DNA from: Ruminococcaceae bacterium UBA945
Lineage (GTDB): Bacteria > Bacillota > Clostridia > Oscillospirales > Acutalibacteraceae
Length of the DNA stretch: 24,517 nucleotides
Assembly: GCA_002293315.1 (NCBI GenBank)
Contig: DBCZ01000075.1
Span: 7,840-32,356, forward strand
Reading direction: 5' to 3'
Below the pieces are notes generated by a model. The model was not told the origin of the DNA and did not search any database. It worked only from the letters and a program-made list of their open reading frames with translations. Shown one piece after another: positions 5,794 to 14,200 of the stretch (the stretch's first letter is position 1; each line of letters starts with the position of its first letter). Position numbers and translations under genes: made by a program.

Positions 5794-6801
5794 ATGGCTA
5801 ATGATGTCATGTTTGAAGGCAAGGAAAGAAGAATTGCCAAGATAGAGAAATGCCTCGCGGAGTATGGTATTGCCAGTCTCGAAGAGGCGCGTGAGCTCTG
5901 TAAAGGTAAAGGCTTTGACCCTTACGAAATAGTGAAGGGCGTTCAGCCTATAGCATTTGAGAATGCGGGCTGGGCATATACGCTCGGCTGTGCTGTGGCA
6001 ATCAAGAAAGGCACGAAAACGGCGGCTGAAGCCGCCGAGGCCATCGGCATAGGGCTTGAGGCGTTCTGCATTCCGGGCTCGGTCGCAGAGCAGAGAGCCG
6101 TCGGCCTCGGTCACGGCAACCTCGGCGCGATGCTTCTGAGAGATGAGACGAAGTGCTTTGCGTTCCTCGCGGGTCATGAGAGCTTTGCTGCCGCGGAGGG
6201 TGCGATTGGAATCGCGAAGACTGCGAACAGGGCGAGAAAAGAGCCTTTGAGAATCATTCTGAATGGTCTCGGCAAGGATGCGGCATATATCATTTCGAGA
6301 ATCAACGGCTTTACATATGTCGCGACGGATTATGATTTCTTCTCCGGCGACCTCAAAATCGTCGAGGAGAAGCCGTTCTCAGACGGCGAACGCGCGGCTG
6401 TCAAATGCTATGGAGCGAACGATGTGCTTGAGGGCGTCGCCATCATGAAGCATGAGGGCGTTGATGTTTCAATCACGGGCAACTCAACGAACCCGACGAG
6501 ATTCCAGCACTTGGTCGCCGGTACATATAAGAAATGGGCAAACGAGAATGAGAAGCAATATTTCTCTGTGGCCTCTGGCGGCGGTACGGGCAGAACCCTG
6601 CATCCGGACAATATGGCGGCGGGTCCGGCTTCTTACGGCCTGACGGACTCCATGGGCAGAATGCACGGCGACGCACAGTTTGCGGGCTCATCTTCTGTTC
6701 CGGCGCACGTTGAGATGATGGGTCTCATCGGCATGGGTAACAACCCGATGGTCGGCGCCACAGTGGCATGCGCCGTCGCGGTGTATGAGGGAACGAAGTA
6801 A
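5794..6801 (+). CDS. GGGtGRT protein (function unknown)
   Basis: A 335-residue cytoplasmic protein with the family-naming motif GGGTGRT (residues 262-268), followed by LHPDNMAAGPASYGLTDSMGRMHGDAQFAG and a small, glycine-rich C-terminus. The N-terminal region has an alternating helix pattern and the GCAVAIKKG segment. The family is found mostly in anaerobic bacteria and archaea and has no proven activity. The glycine-rich loops suggest nucleotide or cofactor binding, which is inference. The start is clear: AGGAGG (5781-5786) ends 7 bases before the ATG. It is the second gene of an operon with the Fe-S scaffold-like protein. Two hairpins follow the stop. Confidence 0.85.
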   Translation: MANDVMFEGKERRIAKIEKCLAEYGIASLEEARELCKGKGFDPYEIVKGVQPIAFENAGWAYTLGCAVAIKKGTKTAAEAAEAIGIGLEAFCIPGSVAEQRAVGLGHGNLGAMLLRDETKCFAFLAGHESFAAAEGAIGIAKTANRARKEPLRIILNGLGKDAAYIISRINGFTYVATDYDFFSGDLKIVEEKPFSDGERAAVKCYGANDVLEGVAIMKHEGVDVSITGNSTNPTRFQHLVAGTYKKWANENEKQYFSVASGGGTGRTLHPDNMAAGPASYGLTDSMGRMHGDAQFAGSSSVPAHVEMMGLIGMGNNPMVGATVACAVAVYEGTK

Positions 6802-6826
6802 AGTCAATAACAAGGCTTATTATTGG

Positions 6827-6850
6827 GCGGGTGAAAACCCGCTCTATTTA
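6827..6850 (+). terminator. Hairpin after the GGGtGRT gene
   Basis: GCGGGT (6827-6832) and ACCCGC (6837-6842) close a stable GAAA tetraloop, followed by TCTATTTA. It begins 25 bases after the GGGtGRT stop and probably ends the operon, although the T-run is weak. Confidence 0.5.
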
Positions 6851-6861
6851 CGCAAATACGA

Positions 6862-6886
6862 GAACCCCCTCATTTCGAGGGGGTTC
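6862..6886. terminator. Strong hairpin between convergent genes
   Basis: A perfect 10-bp stem (GAACCCCCTC at 6862-6871, GAGGGGGTTC at 6877-6886) with an ATTTC loop. Neither side has a clean T-run, but the position between the GGGtGRT gene and the leftward small gene fits a shared terminator. Confidence 0.6.
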
Positions 6887-6920
6887 TGTGTCATGGAACT
6901 ATGGGGAGAGATCAGTGATA

Positions 6921-7115
6921 TTATGCGGTTTTTTGCTTCTTCATTTTGCCAAAGAGCGAAAGCAGTGACTGAGGCTTGTAATTATAATCCGTTGTGGGTG
7001 CAGAGAAGAACACCGGCTGCATGCTCTGCTGCACGACGAACGAAGTACCGCTCCTGCTTGGGGTTTTATAATCTCCGGAAACTCTTCTTGAATATCTCTC
7101 TGTGAAATTTGACAT
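6921..7115 (-). CDS. Small protein of unknown function (64 residues)
   Basis: I do not recognise a family. The frame starts with ATG at 7115, preceded on its strand by AAAGGAAG with 6 bases spacing, and ends with TAA at 6921. It is polar and rich in Ser, Thr, Tyr and Arg near the N-terminus, with a short hydrophobic patch (FVVQQSMQPVFF) and a basic end (KMKKQKTA). There is no clear membrane segment or metal motif. Codon choice looks like that of the neighbours, the gene has its own ribosome binding site and upstream -10-like sequences, and a strong hairpin lies downstream, which together argue for a real gene. A competing plus-strand frame in the same stretch (6785-7105) starts inside the GGGtGRT gene and has no ribosome binding site. 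Confidence 0.5.
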   Translation of the reverse strand: MSNFTERYSRRVSGDYKTPSRSGTSFVVQQSMQPVFFSAPTTDYNYKPQSLLSLFGKMKKQKTA

Positions 7116-7139
7116 AACTATCTTCCTTTCTCACATTGA

Positions 7140-7167
7140 ATTATACTTTATTTTCGGACGTTCGTCC
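7140..7167 (-). promoter_or_regulatory. Possible regulated promoter of the small protein gene
   Basis: A perfect TATAAT (7145-7140) lies 24 bases upstream of the small-protein ATG. No TTGACA-like box lies at the right distance. In its place is an inverted repeat, GGACG-TT-CGTCC (7156-7167), as might be seen at an activator-dependent promoter. This is inference from position only. Confidence 0.3.
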
Positions 7168-7324
7168 TCTCATCGTGGACATTCATCGTGAATTGTATAG
7201 CAAAACTGTTCTTTGCATTCATATAATAGCATATTTATATGCAAAATGCAACATTTTTTTGCATAAAACTGTAAATGATTTACAAAGGAGTGCAACTTGC
7301 AAAAAACTTCCGTAAACCTGCTTT

Positions 7325-7353
7325 TTGACACGTCTAGTTTACATAACTATGCA
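7325..7353 (+). promoter_or_regulatory. Candidate promoter of the metallopeptidase-addBA operon
   Basis: A perfect TTGACA (7325-7330) is followed after 17 bases by TATGCA (7348-7353), a weak -10. It leaves a leader of about 110 bases before the ATG at 7471. A TAGAAT at 7366-7371 is an alternative -10 without a good -35. Confidence 0.4.
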
Positions 7354-7470
7354 ATTTTAGATAAGTAGAATTTCAACTCTGCTGTGCGGCTTGCGCAAAA
7401 ATCAATTTGGCATTACAATAAAAGCAATGCGAAATACCTTTTAGGCTTTCAGAAGGAGGCCGGTATCGGA

Positions 7471-7845
7471 ATGATAACTATCGAAGAAGTAAACGAGATG
7501 CTGAATGACCTCGCGGATGAGATTCCGCAGGAGCTTTATAAGGATTTGAACGGCGGCATCTCGCTTGATGAGAGGCTGGTGCTGAGTCCTGCGGCAAGGA
7601 GCAATGACCTCTATATCGTAGGGGAGTATCATCGCGGTGGGTTTCAGGGCAGGCGAATCTCGATTCACTATGGCTCGCTGATGAAGGCTTTTCCCAATTG
7701 TGACTACGAAGAGCTTCGATATGAGCTCAGAAGAATTCTCAGGCATGAGTTCAGGCATCACGTGGAATCGCTTGCGGGAAACAAGGATTTGGAAGTTGAA
7801 GACGCCATTTTCATACAGAATTATTTGAACAGGCAGGATTCTTAA
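7471..7845 (+). CDS. Metallopeptidase family protein (zincin-like)
   Basis: A 124-residue protein of the small zincin-like metallopeptidase family. The zinc motif is HEFRH (residues 92-96: His92, Glu93, His96) in RRILRHEFRHHVESLAG, with Glu99 nearby. The N-terminus MITIEEVNEMLNDLADEIPQELYKDLNGGI and the block NDLYIVGEYH are typical for clostridial members, which are of about this size. There is no signal peptide, so it is cytoplasmic; the substrate is unknown and peptidase activity has not been widely shown. The ATG at 7471 is chosen because AAGGAGG (7453-7459) precedes it. The open frame reaches 7384 but has no site there. It lies 12 bases before addB and is presumably co-transcribed. Confidence 0.82.
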   Translation: MITIEEVNEMLNDLADEIPQELYKDLNGGISLDERLVLSPAARSNDLYIVGEYHRGGFQGRRISIHYGSLMKAFPNCDYEELRYELRRILRHEFRHHVESLAGNKDLEVEDAIFIQNYLNRQDS

Positions 7846-7857
7846 ACAGGAGGAAAT

Positions 7858-10800
7858 ATGCTGCAGTTTGTTCTGGGCAGAGCAGGAAGCGGAAAAACAG
7901 AATATTTGCGCCGCATGCTCGTCGATAAGAGCGGCAAAACCGATAAGCTTTTCTTGATAGTGCCGGAGCAGTATAGCTTTGAGACGGAAAAAGCAATTCT
8001 GCGCTTGGCCGGTCCTGTCAATGCCGCAAAGGTGAGCGTGCTTAGCTTTTCGCGCCTTGCTGAGACGGTGTTTCGCGAAGAGGGTGGCTTTGCAGGCAAA
8101 AAGCTGAATGACGGCGGCAGGAGAATCCTTATGAATATGGCGATTGAAGAGGCCGCGCCCTTGCTTGAAATCTACCGCAATTCCGCCCAGAACGGGCGAA
8201 TTGCAGACGTGATGCTCCATGCTGTGAGCGAAATGAAGATGTGCAGGATTTCCGAAAGCCAATTGAGGGAAGCGTCGAAGATTCTGCCGGAGGGTGCGCT
8301 CAAGGCAAAGTTAAATGATATTGCGTTGCTTTTCAACAGTTATAATGCGCTCGTCTCGGCGACATATCTCGATTCGCAGGATGATCTCTCAAGGCTTGCA
8401 GATATCCTCCCTGCAAGCAATTTTTTCAAGGGCGCGATCGTGGCTGTGGATTCCTTTGAGGGCTTCACGGCGCAGGAAACAGCCGTGCTGAAGGAAATTA
8501 TTGTTCAGGCGAAGGAGACATACATTTCACTCTGCACTGACGGAAAGATAAGTGGTGAAACCTCTCTTTTCGCGCTGACGAACCGCACAAAACGCAAGCT
8601 TGAAAGAATTGCCGAGAGCTGTGGAGTGAACGTTCTTCCGGATGTTTTGTTAAGAGAAAATCACCGGCAAAAAAACCCTTCCTTGGGAGAGCTTGAGAAG
8701 AAGATATTCGCATTTGCGAAGAAAAGTGATGCTGAAATATGTGAAGGGATTCATATATTTGAGGCCGGTGACGTTCATGCCGAGGCGGCTTATATCGCGG
8801 CGACCATCAGAAATCTCGTGATGGATAAGGCCTATAAATACAGAGATTTTACAATCGTATGCCGTGCGCCGGAGAGGTATCAAAATATCCTAGGCGTGGA
8901 GCTTGCCAAAAGGCAAATCCCGTGCTTTATCTCCGCGCCGGAGAGAATCGACGCCGAACCCGTCATGCGCTTCGCGCTCGGTGCTTTTGAAGCGGTGACG
9001 AGAAGCTATGCAACGGAGGAAATCCTGGGGCTGCTCAAAACAGGCGTTTCGGGGCTTTCGTCAAAGGATATTTCAGATTTGGAGAATTACGCGTTCCTCT
9101 GGCGGCTGAAGTCCTCGGCGTGGCGAGCGGAATTCACGCGGAATCCGCGCGGCTTCACTGATGAGGAGACAGACGCTGACACTGCGGAGCTGAGGCGCCT
9201 GAACGCACTCAGAGAGCGGATTATCAAGCCGCTGGAGAAATTCGCGGCAAAATCGAGAGGGGCAACGGGCAGGGGAATTTCCGAGGCTCTCTATGAAATG
9301 CTGATGGACTTCGATATAGAGGAAAACATTCATAAATACTGCAAGAAGCTGGAGGATTCAGGCGAGGCTTCGCTCGCGGCAAAGCAGATAAGAATCTGGG
9401 ATTTGCTGATAGAAATCCTTGAACAGATGGCCGACGTTTTAGGTGAAAAGAGAACCGGGAGAGAGCGGTATTATAACCTCATGCGTGACGTCGTGCGTAG
9501 CGAAGATATATCGGAAATCCCGCAGGTGCTGGACGAAGTGCTGTTCGGCACGCCGGAGCAGGTGCGGCAAAGTAAGCCGGGCGTGGTGTTTCTGCTCGGC
9601 GCGGTGCAGGGAGAATTCCCGCTTATCCCACGAAATTCAGGTGTTTTTTCAGACTATGAGCGCCGCGTTTTAATTAACGATTTCAGCCTGCCGCTCGGAG
9701 ATTCTCTGGAGCAGAAAACGATTGAGGAGCGCTATCTCGCTTACTCCGCAGCGGTTCTGCCCAGTCATGAGTTGTATGTGACATATCCGAAGAAGCTTCC
9801 CTCCGGCGATTGTGAGCCGAGCGAAATAATTGATTCAATCAGAGATATTTTTGGTGATTCTCTGCAAGCCGACAAACCGCTGTCTGTAGAGAAAAAGGGG
9901 AATTCCTGGGAGGCCGCCTTCTCTGAAATGGCCGCGAGGTATAAAAGCAGAAATGAGGAGAGCGAGAGCCTAAAAGTTCTATTTGAAGAAATGCCGGATT
10001 TTTCCGGCAGAAAGCAGGCCTTGGCGCGTGCAGCAGATTCGGAGGAGAGCAGAATCAAGGATGAAGGATTATCAAAAGATCTCTTTGGTAATGAGCCGCG
10101 CTTATCAGCATCTCAAATAGAGACTTATCATAAATGTAAATTCAGATATTTCTGCGAATATGGTTTGCGCGCCCGAGAGCGAAAGCCCGCAACTATAGAT
10201 GTGCAGCAGTATGGAACAGTCATGCACTATTTATTCGAGCAAATCTTTCAACCTGATTCTCCTTATCAGAAACTAGAAGATATGAGCGATGAAGAGCTAA
10301 TGATGACAATCGCATCGTTGATTGAGGAATATGCAAATATCTCCATGGGCGGCTATGAGCATCTTGATGCACGCGAGAAATACCGCTTAAAGCGCATGAC
10401 TCAGGCGGCGGTTTTGCTTATCAGACATGTGAGTGAAGAGCTTGCGCAGAGCAGATTTAAGCCTGAGTTTATGGAGCTGAAGCTGGGCGAAAATACTATG
10501 TTCCCGCCCCTAAAAGTCAAAACCGAGGGTGGCGGAGCAACCATCATCGGAACAGTCGACAGGGTAGATTTTTTTGACAGCTCGAATGGCAAGTACGTGC
10601 GCGTAATTGATTATAAAACCGGCGCGAAGAAGTTCAATCTTCTTGATGTTCTTTATGGCTTGAATATGCAAATGCTTGTGTATCTTGCTGCGCTTATCTC
10701 AAGTGGAAACTTGCTGCCTGCCGGCATTCTCTATGTTCCTTCGGCCAGCCCTTCGGTGGCGGCAGAACGTGAGGGAGGAGAAGGAGACATAAAAAATACC

Positions 10801-11214
10801 GCGGATAAAGAGCTTAGAATGAATGGAATTGTACTTGAAAACGATGAGATTATCCGCGCAATGGACAGTGCGGCAAATGGGAAATATATTCCCGCATCGG
10901 TGACGAAAACCGGCGCTGTAAGTGCAAAAAGCTCAACGCTTTCTGCCGAGGAGCTTTCATATGTTCTGGATTATTCAAAAAGATTGATTGCCACGATGGT
11001 GAACACGCTGCACGGAGGGGATATATCGGCCGAACCGAATTTGGTGAATACGAGTGCGTGCAAATATTGCTCGTATGCGGCGGCGTGCGGCAAGGAGTTT
11101 ACGGAAAAGGACGTGCAAAACATCAAGGCAGAGCGCGCAGAGATTTTTTTTCAAATGGGTATGCCGCAAAAGGAATCAATGATGGGAGGTGATTCTTTTG
11201 CCGCAGTGGACTAA
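7858..11214 (+). CDS. addB: ATP-dependent helicase/nuclease subunit B
   Basis: An 1118-residue subunit of the AddAB enzyme, which resects double-strand DNA breaks to 3' tails at Chi-like sites for RecA loading. Walker A is GRAGSGKT (7-14). The middle has the degenerate helicase-like domain of the family. The C-terminal RecB-type nuclease has GTVDRVDFF and IDYKTG (Asp918 to Gly922). The Fe-S cluster ligands characteristic of AddB are Cys760 and the triad Cys1068, Cys1071, Cys1077 (CKYCSYAAAC). The length is close to the roughly 1160 residues of the Bacillus protein. The start has AGGAGG (7848-7853) five bases away. addA begins within its last codons, so the two subunits are coupled. No frameshift was noticed. 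Confidence 0.93.
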   Translation: MLQFVLGRAGSGKTEYLRRMLVDKSGKTDKLFLIVPEQYSFETEKAILRLAGPVNAAKVSVLSFSRLAETVFREEGGFAGKKLNDGGRRILMNMAIEEAAPLLEIYRNSAQNGRIADVMLHAVSEMKMCRISESQLREASKILPEGALKAKLNDIALLFNSYNALVSATYLDSQDDLSRLADILPASNFFKGAIVAVDSFEGFTAQETAVLKEIIVQAKETYISLCTDGKISGETSLFALTNRTKRKLERIAESCGVNVLPDVLLRENHRQKNPSLGELEKKIFAFAKKSDAEICEGIHIFEAGDVHAEAAYIAATIRNLVMDKAYKYRDFTIVCRAPERYQNILGVELAKRQIPCFISAPERIDAEPVMRFALGAFEAVTRSYATEEILGLLKTGVSGLSSKDISDLENYAFLWRLKSSAWRAEFTRNPRGFTDEETDADTAELRRLNALRERIIKPLEKFAAKSRGATGRGISEALYEMLMDFDIEENIHKYCKKLEDSGEASLAAKQIRIWDLLIEILEQMADVLGEKRTGRERYYNLMRDVVRSEDISEIPQVLDEVLFGTPEQVRQSKPGVVFLLGAVQGEFPLIPRNSGVFSDYERRVLINDFSLPLGDSLEQKTIEERYLAYSAAVLPSHELYVTYPKKLPSGDCEPSEIIDSIRDIFGDSLQADKPLSVEKKGNSWEAAFSEMAARYKSRNEESESLKVLFEEMPDFSGRKQALARAADSEESRIKDEGLSKDLFGNEPRLSASQIETYHKCKFRYFCEYGLRARERKPATIDVQQYGTVMHYLFEQIFQPDSPYQKLEDMSDEELMMTIASLIEEYANISMGGYEHLDAREKYRLKRMTQAAVLLIRHVSEELAQSRFKPEFMELKLGENTMFPPLKVKTEGGGATIIGTVDRVDFFDSSNGKYVRVIDYKTGAKKFNLLDVLYGLNMQMLVYLAALISSGNLLPAGILYVPSASPSVAAEREGGEGDIKNTADKELRMNGIVLENDEIIRAMDSAANGKYIPASVTKTGAVSAKSSTLSAEELSYVLDYSKRLIATMVNTLHGGDISAEPNLVNTSACKYCSYAAACGKEFTEKDVQNIKAERAEIFFQMGMPQKESMMGGDSFAAVD

Positions 11215-14200
11215 AAGCCAGCTCGACGCGATTAAAGCGCGCCGAGGCACAATCCTTGTTTCGGCGGCGGCTGGTTCGGGAAAAACAGCGGTGCTTGTTG
11301 AGCGCGCCATTGAGCGCCTGACGGCAGAAGCAAACCCAACGCCCGCCGATAAGCTGCTGATTGTCACATTTACACGTGCAGCCGCCTCGGAAATGAGGGC
11401 GCGTATAGAGCGGCGCCTCGGCGAGATGCTGCGTGATGATTCATCAAATGAGTGGTTAAGAAAGCAAATCGTTTTGCTGGGGCAGGCTTCAATAGGCACG
11501 ATTGACAGTTTCTGTGCGGATTTAGTCAGGGAGAATTTCCAAGCGGCGGATATACCGGCAGACTTCAAGGTAATGGAGCAGAATCACGCGCTTGAAATGC
11601 AAGACAATGTGATTTCTGATGTACTTGATGTAGCATTTGAATCGGGAGATTATGATGACCTCGCCGATGCCTTCACGGATGAGAGAAATGATTACGCGCT
11701 CGCTGCGATAATCAAGAAGCTTCACTCGTTTATGCAGCAGAACCCTTCTCCTGAGGGCTGGCTTCGCGCAAAAACAGACATGCTTGACGCAAATGGCAAG
11801 ATCGCCTCAAGCCCTTGGGGCGCAGTGATTTTGAGCCATATATGCGAGGCGCTTGAGTATGCCGGCGGGCTTCTGGAATCTGCTCACATCGCTGCGTCGC
11901 AGGAGGAAAGCATTTTCAGTGCTTTTGCAGGCAGCCTTGAAGACGCAATGGAGCAACTCGATGAGCTTCGCAATCTTACAAAATACGGCACATGGGACGA
12001 TATTTCAGCCGCCCTCAGAGGCTTCAAGGTTAAATCACTCGGCAAGCTTAAAAAGGAAGAGAAAAGTTCGCAGACATTTATTAGAACTAATATACTGAAA
12101 GAGGAGGTGAAATCACTTGTAAAAACCCTCGGCAAACTGATAACCTCCAGTGAAAGCGAATGCATCGGAGAGTTCACGGAGATAAGAAGAATTCTTGCCA
12201 AACTTTCGGAGCTTGCGCTCTCATTTACGGCTGAATATAAAGCAAGAAAGCTTGAAAAGGGCTTTTTGGATTTCAACGATCTGGAGCACTGCGCACTTAA
12301 GCTCCTATGTGATGAAAACGGCATAGCCACGCCATTGGCACGAGAGATTTCCGAGCGCTTTGACGAGGTGATGATTGATGAGTTCCAGGACGTCAACGAG
12401 GTACAGGATTTGATTTTCCGCTCGGTTTCAAAACGCGAAAGCAATCTCTTCATGGTGGGAGATGTGAAGCAAAGCATATATGGCTTTAGAAGCGCCGAGC
12501 CGCGCATTTTTATACGGAAGCATGAAAGCTACAATAAATATGATTCTTTGCTTGATAATTACCCAGCTTATATAATTCTGGACCGCAATTTCCGTTCGCG
12601 CAAAAGTGTTACGGAATCAGTGAATTTCGTGTTCAGCCAGTTGATGAGCAAGGCTGCGGGAGAAATCGAGTATAACGAAGAAGAAAAGCTCGTCTGCGGC
12701 GCGGATTTCAACGCCAAAGCCGGGTGTGAAACGGAGCTGATTATCCTCAGGAAGCAGGAGAGAATTGAGGCGCAGGTCACCGAGGCAAACTTCATTTCGG
12801 AGAAGATTAAGACCATGATTTCCTCCGGCTTCACTGTAAAAGACAAGGAGAGCGGCGTCGAGCGCCCCGCGGTTTTTTCAGATTTTGCCGTGCTTCTTCG
12901 CAGCGCGAACAGCTATGCTCACGACTATGCCGAAATCCTCGCAAATAATGAAATACCTGCCAGAGCAGATATTTCCGGCGGATTCTTCGATGCGCAGGAA
13001 ATCAGGCTGATGCTGGCGCTTTTGCGAATCATTGATAACCCGAACCAAGATATAGCCTTGCTCGCCGTGCTGCTGAGCCCGATTTATGGCTTCACACCGG
13101 ACGATCTCGCAGCACTGCGCATGAATAACAGGCATGAGCCGCTGTATATTTCTGTTCTGCGCAAGGCGGATGAGGATGCACGCTATAAGAAAATCCTCTC
13201 GGATTTAGAAGAATACCGTAATTTCGCCGCCACGATGCCCTCAGATGCTTTTATCAGCATGCTCTATACCCGCACGGGCTATGCGGATATAGTCCTCGCG
13301 ATGGAGGAAGGGGACAATCGCCTCACGAATCTCCGCGTTCTCCAGAGATTCGCAAAGGATTACGAGAGCTCGGGATATAATGGGATCAGCGGCTTTGTTC
13401 GCTATATTGAGAAAATGAAACAGAACAGCCCCAACATGGATATTTCCACCGACCGCGCTGAAAAGAACTGCGTCAGGGTGATGAGCGCGCATAAGTCAAA
13501 GGGCTTGGAATTCCCTGTGTGCATTATTGCGGGCTGCGGCAGGAAGGCAGCGAATAATACTGACTCTGTTTTGCTGAACCAGGATCTCGGCATGGGGATA
13601 AGAATCCGCGATAACAGGCTGGGTGCGCGTTTCACGACCATGCCGAGAGAGGCGATAAAGCTTGCGAACGATGAAAAGGAAGCCGCCGAAGAGCTGCGCG
13701 TGCTCTACGTCGCGATGACGCGCGCCCGCGAAAAGCTCATCATGCTAGGCACGGCGGCAAACCCCGAAAGTGAAATCATGAATGCTTCAGCGGATGCCTC
13801 GGCGAATGCTTCCATAGCTCCTTATGCCGTGAAGAAGGCAAAGAGTTTCCTTCAACTGCTTCTTTTGAGCGCTCTGCGCCACCCGTCAGGCGAAACACTG
13901 AGGGAAATCGCTGGGAATCCCGATGGCGTAGTATATGAGGAGCATTTCACACCGTGGAAGATTGAAATCGTAGATCAGGAGGCTGTTCAGGCAGAAGCAA
14001 AGAGAGAGTACATGACTGAAATCAAGCCCGATTATAATCTCATTGCAGAGATAAAAAAGCGCGCTGATTTTATCTATCCTTTTGAAAACCTGACGCTGAT
14101 TCCCTCAAAGGTGACTGCCTCGGGTATCGTCTCAAAAGAGCGCGGCGCAGCTAGTGAAATCCTGCTGAAACGCCCCTCATGGCTGGGAGTGAAAGGGTTT

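Larger units (their letters stand above)
7116..7470. other. AT-rich intergenic regulatory interval with repeated ATGCAA/TTGCAT
   Basis: About 355 bases without a convincing gene. It holds ATGCAA or TTGCAT at 7213-7218, 7239-7244, 7246-7251, 7259-7264 and 7349-7354. ATGCAAAA (7239-7246) and TTTTGCAT (7257-7264) form an inverted repeat. Other elements are an inverted repeat GCATAT/ATATGC (7229-7242), GTAAAT-G-ATTTAC (7271-7283) and a direct repeat CATCGTG (7171-7177, 7184-7190). A minus-strand promoter TTGCAT (7251-7246), 17 bases, TATTAT (7228-7223) can be drawn. The density of small symmetric motifs suggests repressor binding between two divergent units. Confidence 0.45.

Noticed and set aside
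6785..7105. Plus-strand 106-codon frame after the GGGtGRT gene
   Set aside because: It starts inside the GGGtGRT gene, has no ribosome binding site and crosses two hairpins. The minus-strand 64-codon frame explains the region better.
7156..7167. LexA box in the interval upstream of the metallopeptidase-addBA operon
   Set aside because: GGACG/CGTCC arms with a 2-base centre do not match GAAC-N4-GTTC, so I do not claim SOS control of addBA.
7441..8262. Minus-strand 273-codon frame
   Set aside because: Antisense to the metallopeptidase and the addB start; no ribosome binding site or recognised motif.
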